From positions 98,342 to 162,341 of the forward strand of contig JAFZGF010000028.1 in the NCBI GenBank assembly GCA_017555565.1: 64,000 nucleotides of DNA. Reading direction: 5' to 3'. The position numbers and the translations under genes were made by a program. The notes beneath the pieces are model-generated. The model saw only the letters and a program-made list of their open reading frames with translations. It made no database searches and was not told the origin of the DNA. Shown here in pieces: positions 8,063 through 16,237 of this stretch (the stretch's first letter is position 1; each line of letters starts with the position of its first letter). The stretch is from Oscillospiraceae bacterium. Lineage in GTDB: Bacteria; Bacillota; Clostridia; Oscillospirales; Ruminococcaceae.

Positions 8063-9511
8063 TTATAACAGTATTGTATTAAAATCTTCTATTTCCAGAG
8101 TTGTCAACTGTTCGTCATTTAGTGTTTCCAGTTCTGCAAGTCTGTTTGCCTGGTTAATAAGTGCTTTTTCAAAAAAGTTTCTTACATCACGGCCGTTTGC
8201 ATAGTTTGCAGGGCGGTTTTCACAGCGTTTTGTAAAGAACTCTTTGGCGAATTTTTCTGCTTCCTCGCTTAAAACAAGATCATCTTTTTTTGCATTAAGC
8301 TTCAGGATCCCTATAAGTTCTTCAGGTGTATAATCTTCGAAGAAAAGATATTTATTAAAACGTGATTTCAGACCTGGATTGGAATTTAAAAATTCTTCCA
8401 TAGGCGCAGGATAACCGGCAACAATTACTATCAGATCATCTCGGTTATCTTCCATATATTTCAGCAATGTGTCTACTGCTTCAAAACCATAGTCTGTGGC
8501 ACCTCTGTTTACAGTCAGTGAGTAGGCTTCGTCAATAAACAGCACACCACCCAAAGCTTTGTTTACAACTTCCTGAACTTTAAGTGCTGTCTGACCTACA
8601 TAACCGCCTACAAGACCACTGCGGTCAACTTCTACCAGATGTCCTTTTGAAAGGAGTCCCATAGCTTTATAAATCTGTGCCAGCAAACGAGCAATAGTAG
8701 TTTTGCCAGTACCAGGATTACCGCTGAAAACCATATGCAGGCTCATATCTGGGCTGTCCATACCGCGTTCTTTTCGGATGTTTCTTATTTTAACAAGATT
8801 AATAAGGCTTTTTACATCTTCTTTAACTTTTTCAAGACCAATAAGGGTATTAAGTTCATTGAGCAATTCATCAAGAGTTTTTTCTGGTTCTTTTTCTTCT
8901 TCTGTTTGTTGAATCTTTTCGGCGTTTTCTTCCCTTATTGTATTAATATCAGAAAAATCAGGCGTAAAGGCATTTGGCTTTGCAATGTTGTTTTCTTTTT
9001 CTGAAAGACCACCAAAGCTCATATTTGCAGCATCAACAAAGGTTTTATCGATATAATCCTGCAAATTATCACAAAAAAGGTTAAGAGAGAAACTTTCAGA
9101 ATTGCCTTCGCCGTCGCAAGCGATGTATTCCTGGCCCAACAAACTGTAAACCTGTAAAATAAGCTTTGATGTTTCTTTTACTTGGCCAAGACTGTTGTCG
9201 GCTTTTACAAATGTTTTGAAACAGTAAGGGATTTTACCGGTGAATTCTGGCCCATAAACTCTGTTTGCGATTGCATACTCTCTCATTTCTTTAACAGAGT
9301 ATTTATAGCCAAGATTATTTTCAATAAACTGAGATTCTTTTGCAGTTATTTTAGCATCTGCAAAGCTTAAGTAAAGCAGAAAATGAAAAAGTTCACCGCG
9401 GAATATTTCTCTGGCTTTTGATGTATGGCTCTTATCCCAGATATCTGTTCTTTCCAGATTATCACACAGGGTGTAGGCTGTTTCTAAAATATTTTTCAGT
9501 TTGCTGCTCAT
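8063..9511 (-). CDS. CbbX/SpoVK-like AAA+ ATPase
   Basis: A 482-aa protein. Residues 1-160 form a helical, TerB-like region (FADAKITAKE), then comes an acidic linker (about 165-215), and from about 215 a single CbbX/CfxQ/SpoVK-type AAA+ module. Walker A GNPGTGKTT is at about 264-272, Walker B VLFIDEAY at about 323-330, and SRF carries an arginine finger. Family members remodel protein complexes (Rubisco activase CbbX; sporulation SpoVK), but the client here is unknown. The gene overlaps the upstream MmcQ/YjbR gene by 4 bp, so the two are co-translated. It ends against a shared terminator. Confidence 0.88.
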   Translation of the reverse strand: MSSKLKNILETAYTLCDNLERTDIWDKSHTSKAREIFRGELFHFLLYLSFADAKITAKESQFIENNLGYKYSVKEMREYAIANRVYGPEFTGKIPYCFKTFVKADNSLGQVKETSKLILQVYSLLGQEYIACDGEGNSESFSLNLFCDNLQDYIDKTFVDAANMSFGGLSEKENNIAKPNAFTPDFSDINTIREENAEKIQQTEEEKEPEKTLDELLNELNTLIGLEKVKEDVKSLINLVKIRNIRKERGMDSPDMSLHMVFSGNPGTGKTTIARLLAQIYKAMGLLSKGHLVEVDRSGLVGGYVGQTALKVQEVVNKALGGVLFIDEAYSLTVNRGATDYGFEAVDTLLKYMEDNRDDLIVIVAGYPAPMEEFLNSNPGLKSRFNKYLFFEDYTPEELIGILKLNAKKDDLVLSEEAEKFAKEFFTKRCENRPANYANGRDVRNFFEKALINQANRLAELETLNDEQLTTLEIEDFNTILL

Positions 9512-9849
9512 TTTTTAATCCTCTTTTTTGATTTGGTTAGATTATAACTGTCTGCAACCATCTGCATTATCTGATATTCATCTGCATCACTGCCTATAAC
9601 AACAGTGCTCCAATGCTCTTTATTCATATGATAAGCAGGGGATACAGCATCAAAACTTTCTCTCCAGAACACACCCCATTCCGGTGTGTTTTTAAAGTTA
9701 ATACATATGTTATTGTTGCGCTCATATATAAGAGCAAAAATTTTTTTGTTGTCTGAATGCCTTGCTGCTGCCCATTCACCTTTATCAAATGGATAATCCA
9801 GGTAAACATCTCTCAGTTCAAGACATCTATTAATATAATAATTTTTCAT
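9508..9849 (-). CDS. MmcQ/YjbR family protein
   Basis: A 113-aa protein of the MmcQ/YjbR family (CyaY-like fold, often annotated DNA-binding). The core shows YPFDKGE, a FALIY strand, ICINFK, and the characteristic ending NKEHWSTVVIGSDA. Function in the family is poorly defined. It is the first gene of a two-gene minus-strand unit with the AAA ATPase, overlapping it through ATGA. The ribosome site is weak, and the C-terminus is a basic tail (KSKKRIKK). Confidence 0.85.
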   Translation of the reverse strand: MKNYYINRCLELRDVYLDYPFDKGEWAAARHSDNKKIFALIYERNNNICINFKNTPEWGVFWRESFDAVSPAYHMNKEHWSTVVIGSDADEYQIMQMVADSYNLTKSKKRIKK

Positions 9850-9907
9850 ATATTTAATTTAACCCATACAGCAATTACTGTCAATCATTACTTACATAAC
9901 ACAGTCT

Positions 9908-10267
9908 GTGAATATTGAGAAATGGGCGAAAGAATACGGAATAGCAGATGAAAACATACTTGATTTCGGTAATTACGCTAAAGAATTTTATATGAAATCA
10001 CAATCTATGAGATGTATGAGTGCTCTTGAAGACTATACATACCCGGTAGCAGAAAAGAAACTGCTGGCTGATTTCTTTGCAGAACTCAATATCTATTGTT
10101 TCTCTGGAACAGTTGATAAATATTATGATTATCTTATAGAAACTGAAGAATATAAAAAATGGCTTGAAAAAGGTAAAGATTTATGGCATTATCAATATAT
10201 AATATCCGGAATGGAAGATGGTAGGCAAGGTGTGTCACACAACAGCCATTCCATATCCTTAAATTGA
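9908..10267 (+). CDS. Hypothetical protein, 119 aa
   Basis: A 119-aa soluble, helical protein with no family I recognise. It begins at GTG 9908 with only a poor ribosome site; no better in-frame start was seen nearby. It lies 16 nt upstream of the phosphodiesterase gene and is probably co-transcribed with it. It is rich in tyrosine, tryptophan and charged residues (YKKWLEKGKDLWHYQYI) and has no membrane segment. The frame is open and codon use matches its neighbours. Confidence 0.55.
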   Translation: MNIEKWAKEYGIADENILDFGNYAKEFYMKSQSMRCMSALEDYTYPVAEKKLLADFFAELNIYCFSGTVDKYYDYLIETEEYKKWLEKGKDLWHYQYIISGMEDGRQGVSHNSHSISLN

Positions 10268-10283
10268 TGATGGGGGAAAGATT

Positions 10284-10838
10284 ATGAAATTGATGATTGT
10301 TTCAGATATTCACGGTTCAGCTTATTACTGTGAAAAAATGCTGGAGTGCTATAAAAAAGAAAATGCAGATAAACTTGTTATACTAGGTGATGTGCTTTAT
10401 CACGGGCCAAGAAACGACCTGCCTGAAGAATATGCTCCTAAAAAAGTAATAGAAATGTTAAATGACATGAAAGAGGAAATTCTTTGTGTACGCGGTAACT
10501 GTGACACAGAGGTGGATCAGATGGTTCTTAAATTTCCTATAATGGCAGATTATGCACTTCTTTATTGGAACAAAAGAATGATTTTTGTAACACACGGTCA
10601 TAACCACAACCTTGAGAAATTGCCAATGCTTAAAAAAGGAGATATTCTTCTTCATGGTCACACACATATTCCTGTGTGTGAAAAAGCAGGAGAAATTTAT
10701 TATATCAACCCTGGTTCTGTTTCTATTCCAAAACAGAATAGCGAACACAGTTATATCATTCTTGATGATGAGGGCATAACCTTTAAAAATCTTGATATGA
10801 AATCATACAGATATTATAGCGAAAAAGACTTAATATAA
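10284..10838 (+). CDS. yfcE: YfcE-family phosphodiesterase
   Basis: A 184-aa calcineurin-like metallophosphoesterase. All five motifs are visible: SDIHG near residue 7, LGDVLYHGP, GNCD, THGH and HGHTH, followed by NPGSVS and PK. The ordering and length match YfcE/MJ0936-type phosphodiesterases that hydrolyse phosphodiesters with manganese in vitro. The physiological substrate is unknown. A GGGGGAAAG ribosome site precedes the ATG and a terminator follows. Confidence 0.93.
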   Translation: MKLMIVSDIHGSAYYCEKMLECYKKENADKLVILGDVLYHGPRNDLPEEYAPKKVIEMLNDMKEEILCVRGNCDTEVDQMVLKFPIMADYALLYWNKRMIFVTHGHNHNLEKLPMLKKGDILLHGHTHIPVCEKAGEIYYINPGSVSIPKQNSEHSYIILDDEGITFKNLDMKSYRYYSEKDLI

Positions 10839-10843
10839 AAAAA

Positions 10844-10870
10844 TACCCGGGAAAATCCCGGGCGTTTTTT
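10844..10870. terminator. Bidirectional intrinsic terminator
   Basis: ACCCGGG-AAAA-TCCCGGG followed by CGTTTTTT, between convergent genes; an A-run upstream gives T residues on the other strand. Confidence 0.85.
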
Positions 10871-11864
10871 ATTTCTTTCTATATCCTGTATTGTAGTCTA
10901 CCTGATTTATAAATGGACGGCCATCCACATATCTTTTGGCATTTTCGAGAATTATTCTTTCTATGCCTTCAATAGTTTCTGCAGCATGATATCCACCTGA
11001 TATATGTGGTGTGATTATAATGTTTTTCTGTTTCCACAATGGGTGATTTTCTGGCAAAGGTTCTGGATTTGTAACGTCAAGTATCGCACCACCAATTTTA
11101 TCTTCAGAAAGTGCATTACATAAAGCCAGGGTATCCACAGCATTTCCGCGGCCTACATTAATCAGTATTCCACCTTTTTTCATAAGTTCCAACTGTTTGT
11201 CAGATATTATATTCTGTGTTTGAGGTGAATTGGGAAGACACAGAGCAACAATATCCATTTTTGGTAGAAGGGAATCAAGCTTATCAAGGGTATCCATTGA
11301 AATAACATAGTCTGGTTTGTCTGTAACAGTTCTTTTTATACCGTAGATATTTGCACCAAGGGCGTGCATTTTTTCAGCAAACTGTCCACCTATATCGCCA
11401 AAGCCTACAACCAATACATTACTTCCGTTTATGGTTTTGACAAATCCCATATCCTGCCACAAACAGTTGTTTTGATTATCACGGTACAAATGTAATTTCT
11501 TGGTCATAGACATAACACAAGCCACCATATATTCTGCAATAGCATGGCCATAGGCTCCGGTTGCGTTTGTTATAACAGTTTTATTTCTGTCAATATACTG
11601 GCAGGTTGCATAGCTGTCAGCCCCAGAAGAAGAAAGTTGCAGCCATTTAAGGTTTTTGCACTTGGAAAGAGTATCAAGACTTGGATTACCGATAATAATT
11701 TCGGCATTTTCAAGCTGGAAATCTGTAAAAGGGTGGGGAAGACCTGATGTTATATAATCATCACCATTTGAAATTATTAATTCACATTTAGATTGCATAA
11801 TATTGCATAATTGATTTAATGTGTTTTCTGTAAGCTGTGTGCGTACAAGACAAATAGGCTTCAT
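10869..11864 (-). CDS. D-2-hydroxyacid dehydrogenase (NAD-dependent)
   Basis: A 331-aa two-domain D-isomer-specific dehydrogenase that interconverts a 2-oxoacid and the D-2-hydroxyacid with NAD(H). The nucleotide fold shows GFGDIGGQFA. The catalytic triad is recognisable as Arg in NVGRGNAVD, Glu in NPEPLP and His in TPHISGGYH. Length is normal. GGAGG precedes the ATG with 6-nt spacing. The gene is monocistronic with its own candidate promoter; the substrate cannot be inferred from context. Confidence 0.92.
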   Translation of the reverse strand: MKPICLVRTQLTENTLNQLCNIMQSKCELIISNGDDYITSGLPHPFTDFQLENAEIIIGNPSLDTLSKCKNLKWLQLSSSGADSYATCQYIDRNKTVITNATGAYGHAIAEYMVACVMSMTKKLHLYRDNQNNCLWQDMGFVKTINGSNVLVVGFGDIGGQFAEKMHALGANIYGIKRTVTDKPDYVISMDTLDKLDSLLPKMDIVALCLPNSPQTQNIISDKQLELMKKGGILINVGRGNAVDTLALCNALSEDKIGGAILDVTNPEPLPENHPLWKQKNIIITPHISGGYHAAETIEGIERIILENAKRYVDGRPFINQVDYNTGYRKK

Positions 11865-11882
11865 ATTAACCTCCAGACAGGA

Positions 11883-11912
11883 TTTTTATTTATATTTTAA
11901 TATATTTGTCAA
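11883..11912 (-). promoter_or_regulatory. Candidate promoter for the D-2-hydroxyacid dehydrogenase
   Basis: On the minus strand a perfect TTGACA (11907-11912) precedes TAAAAA (11883-11888) by 18 bp. Confidence 0.45.
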
Positions 11913-12140
11913 TACCTTTTTTAAAAGTATGTTAAATAATACACAAAATGATATGATAAAGTTAAACAAAATTTTATGATTAAAATTATACAAAATAGAC
12001 AAAAAATAGACAGTAGTATTATTTTGTACATACACTACACACAACTGTATTTGTGCAAAACGACATATTTTGTTTAATTTTTAACCAAGTTTTTGTCAAA
12101 TAGACGAAAATTGCAATAAAATTCAATATGTATAAAAATG
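11913..12140. other. AT-rich intergenic region without a gene
   Basis: A divergent intergenic stretch with many short A-rich runs (ACAAAAT, AGACAAAAAATAGACAG) and no open frame with a ribosome site. It probably serves as upstream promoter DNA for the transporter operon. I see no structured RNA in it. Confidence 0.5.
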
Positions 12141-12169
12141 TTGACTATTGCAAATAAAAGTAGGATAAT
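12141..12169 (+). promoter_or_regulatory. SigA-type promoter of the transporter-amidohydrolase operon
   Basis: TTGACT (12141-12146), 17-bp spacer, GATAAT (12164-12169). It implies a transcript leader of about 275 nt before the transporter ATG, which contains the small frame at 12271. Confidence 0.7.
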
Positions 12170-12270
12170 GTGAGCATATCAAATACAGTGTTATATTTAT
12201 AGTCCGTATAATAGTGTGATTTGATTTCAGAAAATATGAATGACTGATTGTCAAGAGGAGGTGGTCATTG

Positions 12271-12411
12271 GTGAAAAGCGACATTAGCGATATTAGAATC
12301 CTATGTAAAGTGCCATTTGCACTATTGGAGCTAAAAAACGTGAACCTTGAAAATTTAATATGTCTTTTTAAGCCGATGATCTATCGTAATCTTGTAAAAA
12401 CAAACTTTTAA
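12271..12411 (+). CDS. Possible 46-aa small protein leading the transporter operon
   Basis: A GTG at 12271 follows AAGAGGAGGTG with 8-nt spacing, one of the strongest ribosome sites in the window. The 46-codon frame begins MKSDISDIRILCKV and ends NLVKTNF. It ends 41 nt before the transporter ATG, on the same predicted transcript. No family is recognised. It could be a leader peptide, a small regulatory protein or the remnant of a larger gene. Confidence 0.45.
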   Translation: MKSDISDIRILCKVPFALLELKNVNLENLICLFKPMIYRNLVKTNF

Positions 12412-12452
12412 TTTTTATTTTTTGAATTCTATTTATAGAGAGGAAATTTATT

Positions 12453-13634
12453 ATGACTTGGACTCCAATGATGTGTTTCGCCGTTATCGCTCTTGCGTTC
12501 GTAATCGGCGAATTTCTTTCACGTAAAACTAATGGCTTCGTTTCATCCATGGTATTTGGATGTTTCGTAGCAATGGGCCTTTTCTGGTCCGGTGCAATCC
12601 CAGCTACTATCGCTGTTGATTCCACACTTCTTCCTACACTTAATGCAACAGGTGTTGCAATGCTACTTGTTAACATGGGTACTTCCATTGAAATCGAAGA
12701 CCTGCTGGCTGAATGGAAAACAGTTGTTGTTTGCTGTGCTGGCCTTGTAGGTATCGGTGTTCTGGCTTTCACAGCTGGTACAATGCTGTTCGGTAGAGAA
12801 TATGCTCTTACAGCTGCTCCAGTTGTTTCTGGTGGTGTTATTGCTTTCCAGATCGTTTCTGAAGCTGCTAACGTTGCAGGCAAACCAGCATTCGCAGGTT
12901 TTGCTGCACTGGTTCTTGCATTCCAGTCAATGGTTGGTATGCCAGTTGCTTCTTTCTGCCTCAAAAAGGAACTTATCAGTGCAAAAGCTAAAGGTATGTT
13001 CTCTGGCGAATCAGAAAAGAAAGCTGCATTCAAACTTCCTGAAACAAATCTTTTCAAAACTCCAGATCCTGCTTCTGACACATCTACACTTAAATTCTTT
13101 AAACTTGCTGTAGTTGCAGTTTGCGGTTACCTGCTTTCTACATACGTGCTGACATTCCTTAATGTTAACATTATGTACCTGCTGGTAGGTATCGTTGCTA
13201 AGAAAATCAACTTCCTGCAGAAAAATGCACTTAAAGATGCAGGCGGTTACGGCTACATTATGCTGTGTATGTACGCTCTTACATTCAACGGCTTTGCATC
13301 AGTATCTCCAATGGATGCTCTTAACTTTATTCTTCCACTTATCGGTTGTCTCGTTCTTGGTGTTATCGGTATTGCTGTTATGGCTCTTATCGCTGGCAAA
13401 ATTGTTGGTTACAACCCATTTGTTTCCATCGCTTGTGGCGTTACAGCTCTGTTTGGCTACCCAGGTACAGAAATCCTGTCAAACGAAGTTGTTGCATCTA
13501 TGACAGACTTCACAGCTGAAGAAAAAGAAAAAGCCCTGAACTACATTATGCCAAAAATGATCGTTGGTGGTTTCACAACAGTTACAATCGCTTCTGTTGT
13601 ATTCGCTGGCATTATCGCTCCAATGATTTTCTAA
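12453..13634 (+). CDS. Polytopic membrane transporter, GltS-like
   Basis: A 393-aa protein of about ten or more hydrophobic segments split by a cytoplasmic loop (about residues 170-205, KKELISAKAKGMFSGESEKKAA). Glycine-rich re-entrant phrases such as VVSGGVIAFQIVSEAANVAG and FGYPGTEILSNEVV suggest a sodium-dependent symporter with internal repeats, resembling the glutamate-symporter (GltS) fold group; the assignment is by general pattern only. It is followed by a terminator but also by two amidohydrolase genes on the same strand, so it likely imports their substrate. A GAGAGGAAA ribosome site precedes the ATG. Confidence 0.7.
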   Translation: MTWTPMMCFAVIALAFVIGEFLSRKTNGFVSSMVFGCFVAMGLFWSGAIPATIAVDSTLLPTLNATGVAMLLVNMGTSIEIEDLLAEWKTVVVCCAGLVGIGVLAFTAGTMLFGREYALTAAPVVSGGVIAFQIVSEAANVAGKPAFAGFAALVLAFQSMVGMPVASFCLKKELISAKAKGMFSGESEKKAAFKLPETNLFKTPDPASDTSTLKFFKLAVVAVCGYLLSTYVLTFLNVNIMYLLVGIVAKKINFLQKNALKDAGGYGYIMLCMYALTFNGFASVSPMDALNFILPLIGCLVLGVIGIAVMALIAGKIVGYNPFVSIACGVTALFGYPGTEILSNEVVASMTDFTAEEKEKALNYIMPKMIVGGFTTVTIASVVFAGIIAPMIF

Positions 13635-13652
13635 TTTGAATTATTGACTTAA

Positions 13653-13690
13653 AAAAGACAGGAAACATTCTTTCCTGTCTTTTGTTTTTT
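13653..13690 (+). terminator. Intrinsic terminator after the transporter
   Basis: AAAAGACAGGAAA, 5-nt loop, TTTCCTGTCTTTT and further T residues. Partial read-through would still feed the amidohydrolase genes downstream, since no strong promoter is visible before 13724. Confidence 0.8.
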
Positions 13691-13723
13691 AAAAGCAATT
13701 TTATTGTATAAAAGGAGATTATT

Positions 13724-14941
13724 ATGTCTTGTAAAGTGTTAAAATGTTCCAAAATGTTTGATGCAGAAAACCAGCAGGTTCTGGAAAATGTGATGATTTT
13801 TGTTAAAGACAATATTATTGAAAAAGTTTGTCCTTGGACTGAAGAAACTGAAGGCTATGAAATTATAGACCTTACTGATAAATTTGTTACACCTGGTCTT
13901 ATAGACTGTCACGTTCATCTTTCTTCCAATGGTGAAGCTAATCCATCAAGCGGTCAGAAAACTCTTGGTGATCATGCTTTCTTTATGATGAGAATGGCAC
14001 AGACCGACCTTATGGCTGGTTTTACAACACTGCGCTCAGTAGGTGACCCTGGATTCAACGATGTAGCATTAAGAAATGCAATCGACAGAGGTGAAGTTGT
14101 AGGCCCAAGACTTCTTGTTTCCGGCCCATGTATCGGTACAACAGGCGGCCATGCAGACAGTCACTATAACCCTTACATTACAGAATCTCCTGTTGCAGGT
14201 TCTGGCCAGATTTGTGACGGTGCTGACGCTATGCTGAAAGCTGCCAGATACAATGTAAAACATGGTGTAGATGTTCTTAAATTTATGTCTACAGGTGGCG
14301 TTATGAGTAAAGGTACAACAGTTGGCGCACAGCAGATGACATTCGAAGAAATGAGAGCAGTTTGTGAAATCGCTGAAATGTATGGGGTTATCACTGCAAC
14401 ACATGCACACGGCACAAATGGTATAAAATGTGCGGTAAAAGCAGGTGTAACATCTGTTGAACACGGTATGATGCTGGATGACGAATGTATAGAAGAAATG
14501 GCAAAACGTGGCACATATCTCGTTCCTACAATCATAGCTGCTGAAAGAATCATCGTTATGGGCGCAGAAGCAGGTATCCCACAGTATATGGTTGACAAAG
14601 CTAAACAGGTTCTTGCAAACCATAGAAATGGTGTTACTAAAGCCAGAGCAGCAGGTGTTAAACTTGCATTCGGTACAGACTCCGGTACACCATACAATTT
14701 CCACGGCAAGCAGGGTTATGAATTCCAGCTTATGCAGGAATTTGATATTCCAGTGCTTGAAGCACTTAGCTGTGCTACTAAAAATGCATCTGAACTTATC
14801 CGCAGACAGGATACAGTTGGTTCTATCACAGCTGGTAAATTTGCCGATATCGCTGCTTTTGATGGCGATCCACGCGAAGATATCACAGCTATGACAAGAT
14901 GCGAATTTGTAATGAAAAATGGTGTAGTTTATAAGGGATAA
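13724..14941 (+). CDS. Imidazolonepropionase-like amidohydrolase (paralogue 1)
   Basis: A 405-aa binuclear amidohydrolase of the Xaa-Pro dipeptidase/prolidase-like group. Metal ligands are visible: HxH at 63/65 in DCHVHL, the carboxylatable lysine at 186 in VLKFMSTGG, histidines in THAHG and VEHGMM, and the catalytic Asp in FGTDSG. The family cleaves dipeptides with proline or arginine, or N-acyl amino acids, so that class of substrate is likely but unproven. The ribosome site is AAAGGAG. It is 29 nt from its paralogue and downstream of a transporter, suggesting uptake followed by hydrolysis. Confidence 0.9.
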   Translation: MSCKVLKCSKMFDAENQQVLENVMIFVKDNIIEKVCPWTEETEGYEIIDLTDKFVTPGLIDCHVHLSSNGEANPSSGQKTLGDHAFFMMRMAQTDLMAGFTTLRSVGDPGFNDVALRNAIDRGEVVGPRLLVSGPCIGTTGGHADSHYNPYITESPVAGSGQICDGADAMLKAARYNVKHGVDVLKFMSTGGVMSKGTTVGAQQMTFEEMRAVCEIAEMYGVITATHAHGTNGIKCAVKAGVTSVEHGMMLDDECIEEMAKRGTYLVPTIIAAERIIVMGAEAGIPQYMVDKAKQVLANHRNGVTKARAAGVKLAFGTDSGTPYNFHGKQGYEFQLMQEFDIPVLEALSCATKNASELIRRQDTVGSITAGKFADIAAFDGDPREDITAMTRCEFVMKNGVVYKG

Positions 14942-14970
14942 TAGTTATTTGTTGAATATAGAGGGTTATT

Positions 14971-16185
14971 ATGAGTAAAAAAGTTTTAAAATGTGGTCAG
15001 TTTTTTGATTCCGTTAATGAATGTGTAAAAGAAAATGTTTGGGTTGTTGTAGAAGACAACAAGATTTCAGAAGTATCTGAAAACGAAGTTTGCTGTGAAG
15101 GCGCTGAATTTATTGACCTTTCCGAAAAATTTGTAATGCCAGGTATGGTTGACGCACATATGCACCTTATGATGAACGGTGAACCATCAGGCATGACTGA
15201 TATGTACACAAAACGTGATGCAGACTATATGGTTGATATGATGATCAACGCACAGGCAGACCTTATGGCTGGTTTTACTACCATCAGAGACGAAGGCTGT
15301 ATCGGTTTTGTAGACATTTCATTGAGAAACGCTATCAATGCAGGTAAAGTATGGGGCCCAAGAATGAAAGTTGCTGGTATGGGTATCGGTTCAACAGGCG
15401 GTCACGGTGACAATCCACTCAGACCTGGCACAGTAATGGGTGGCGGTATGTCACAGGTTGTTGACAGCCCTGATGAAGCAAGAAAAGCTGCACGTCATAC
15501 AATCAAATACGGGGCAGACCATGTCAAACTTATGGCAACTGGCGGTGTTATGTCTATGGGTGACGAACCTGGTGCACCTGACCTTACATTTGAAGAAATG
15601 AAAGCTGCTCTTGATATTGCAAATACACACGGTAAATCTTCATCTGCACATGCACACGGTGCTCTTGGTATCAAATGGGCTGTAAAAGCAGGCATTGCAT
15701 CTATCGAACACGGTATGATGATGGATGAAGAATGTATGGACCTTATGGTAGAACATGGCACATACCTTGTTCCAACAATCATAGCAGCCTACAGAATCGT
15801 TGAATTCGGTAAATATCTCCCAGCAGAAACAGTTAGAAAAGCTACAGAATGTCTGGAAAATCACGGCAGAAACCTTGAAATGTGCCGAGCAAAAGGTGTA
15901 AAAATCGCTTTCGGTACTGACACAGGTACATTCTTCTCTGCACACGGCAAACAGGCATATGAATTTGAACTTATGCAGAAATATGGTAACTTTACAGTTA
16001 CAGAATCCCTTGTAGCGGCAACAAAGAATGCTGCTGACCTTCTCAGAATGTCAAAAGAAATAGGTTCTATCGAAGTTGGCAAATACGCAGACATTGTTGC
16101 ATTTGATGAAAGTCCATATGAAGACATTTCAGTTATGAGCCGCTGCTCATTCGTTATGAAAGATGGCGTAGTTTACAAAGGCTGA
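14971..16185 (+). CDS. Imidazolonepropionase-like amidohydrolase (paralogue 2)
   Basis: A 404-aa tandem paralogue of the preceding enzyme, alignable end to end, with HxH in DAHMHL, lysine in HVKLMATGG, histidines in AHAHG and IEHGMMM, and Asp in FGTDTG. Both end in an almost identical tail (CxFVMKxGVVYKG). It shares the HGKQxYEF loop but differs in the loop after the first HxH, which carries an extra GMTDMY segment, implying different specificity. It follows paralogue 1 by 29 nt with a GAGGG ribosome site and ends at a strong terminator. Confidence 0.9.
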   Translation: MSKKVLKCGQFFDSVNECVKENVWVVVEDNKISEVSENEVCCEGAEFIDLSEKFVMPGMVDAHMHLMMNGEPSGMTDMYTKRDADYMVDMMINAQADLMAGFTTIRDEGCIGFVDISLRNAINAGKVWGPRMKVAGMGIGSTGGHGDNPLRPGTVMGGGMSQVVDSPDEARKAARHTIKYGADHVKLMATGGVMSMGDEPGAPDLTFEEMKAALDIANTHGKSSSAHAHGALGIKWAVKAGIASIEHGMMMDEECMDLMVEHGTYLVPTIIAAYRIVEFGKYLPAETVRKATECLENHGRNLEMCRAKGVKIAFGTDTGTFFSAHGKQAYEFELMQKYGNFTVTESLVAATKNAADLLRMSKEIGSIEVGKYADIVAFDESPYEDISVMSRCSFVMKDGVVYKG

Positions 16186-16201
16186 TATATAACAAAATAA
16201 T

Positions 16202-16232
16202 AAAACCCGTGGAATAATTCCACGGGTTTTTA
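16202..16232. terminator. Bidirectional intrinsic terminator
   Basis: AAAACCCGTGGAAT and ATTCCACGGGTTTTTA form a long stem between convergent operons. Confidence 0.88.
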
Positions 16233-16237
16233 TTTGT

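Noticed and set aside
12170-12452. Riboswitch in the transporter leader
   Set aside because: No recognisable aptamer core or strong conserved helices; a 46-codon frame with a strong ribosome site explains part of the leader better.
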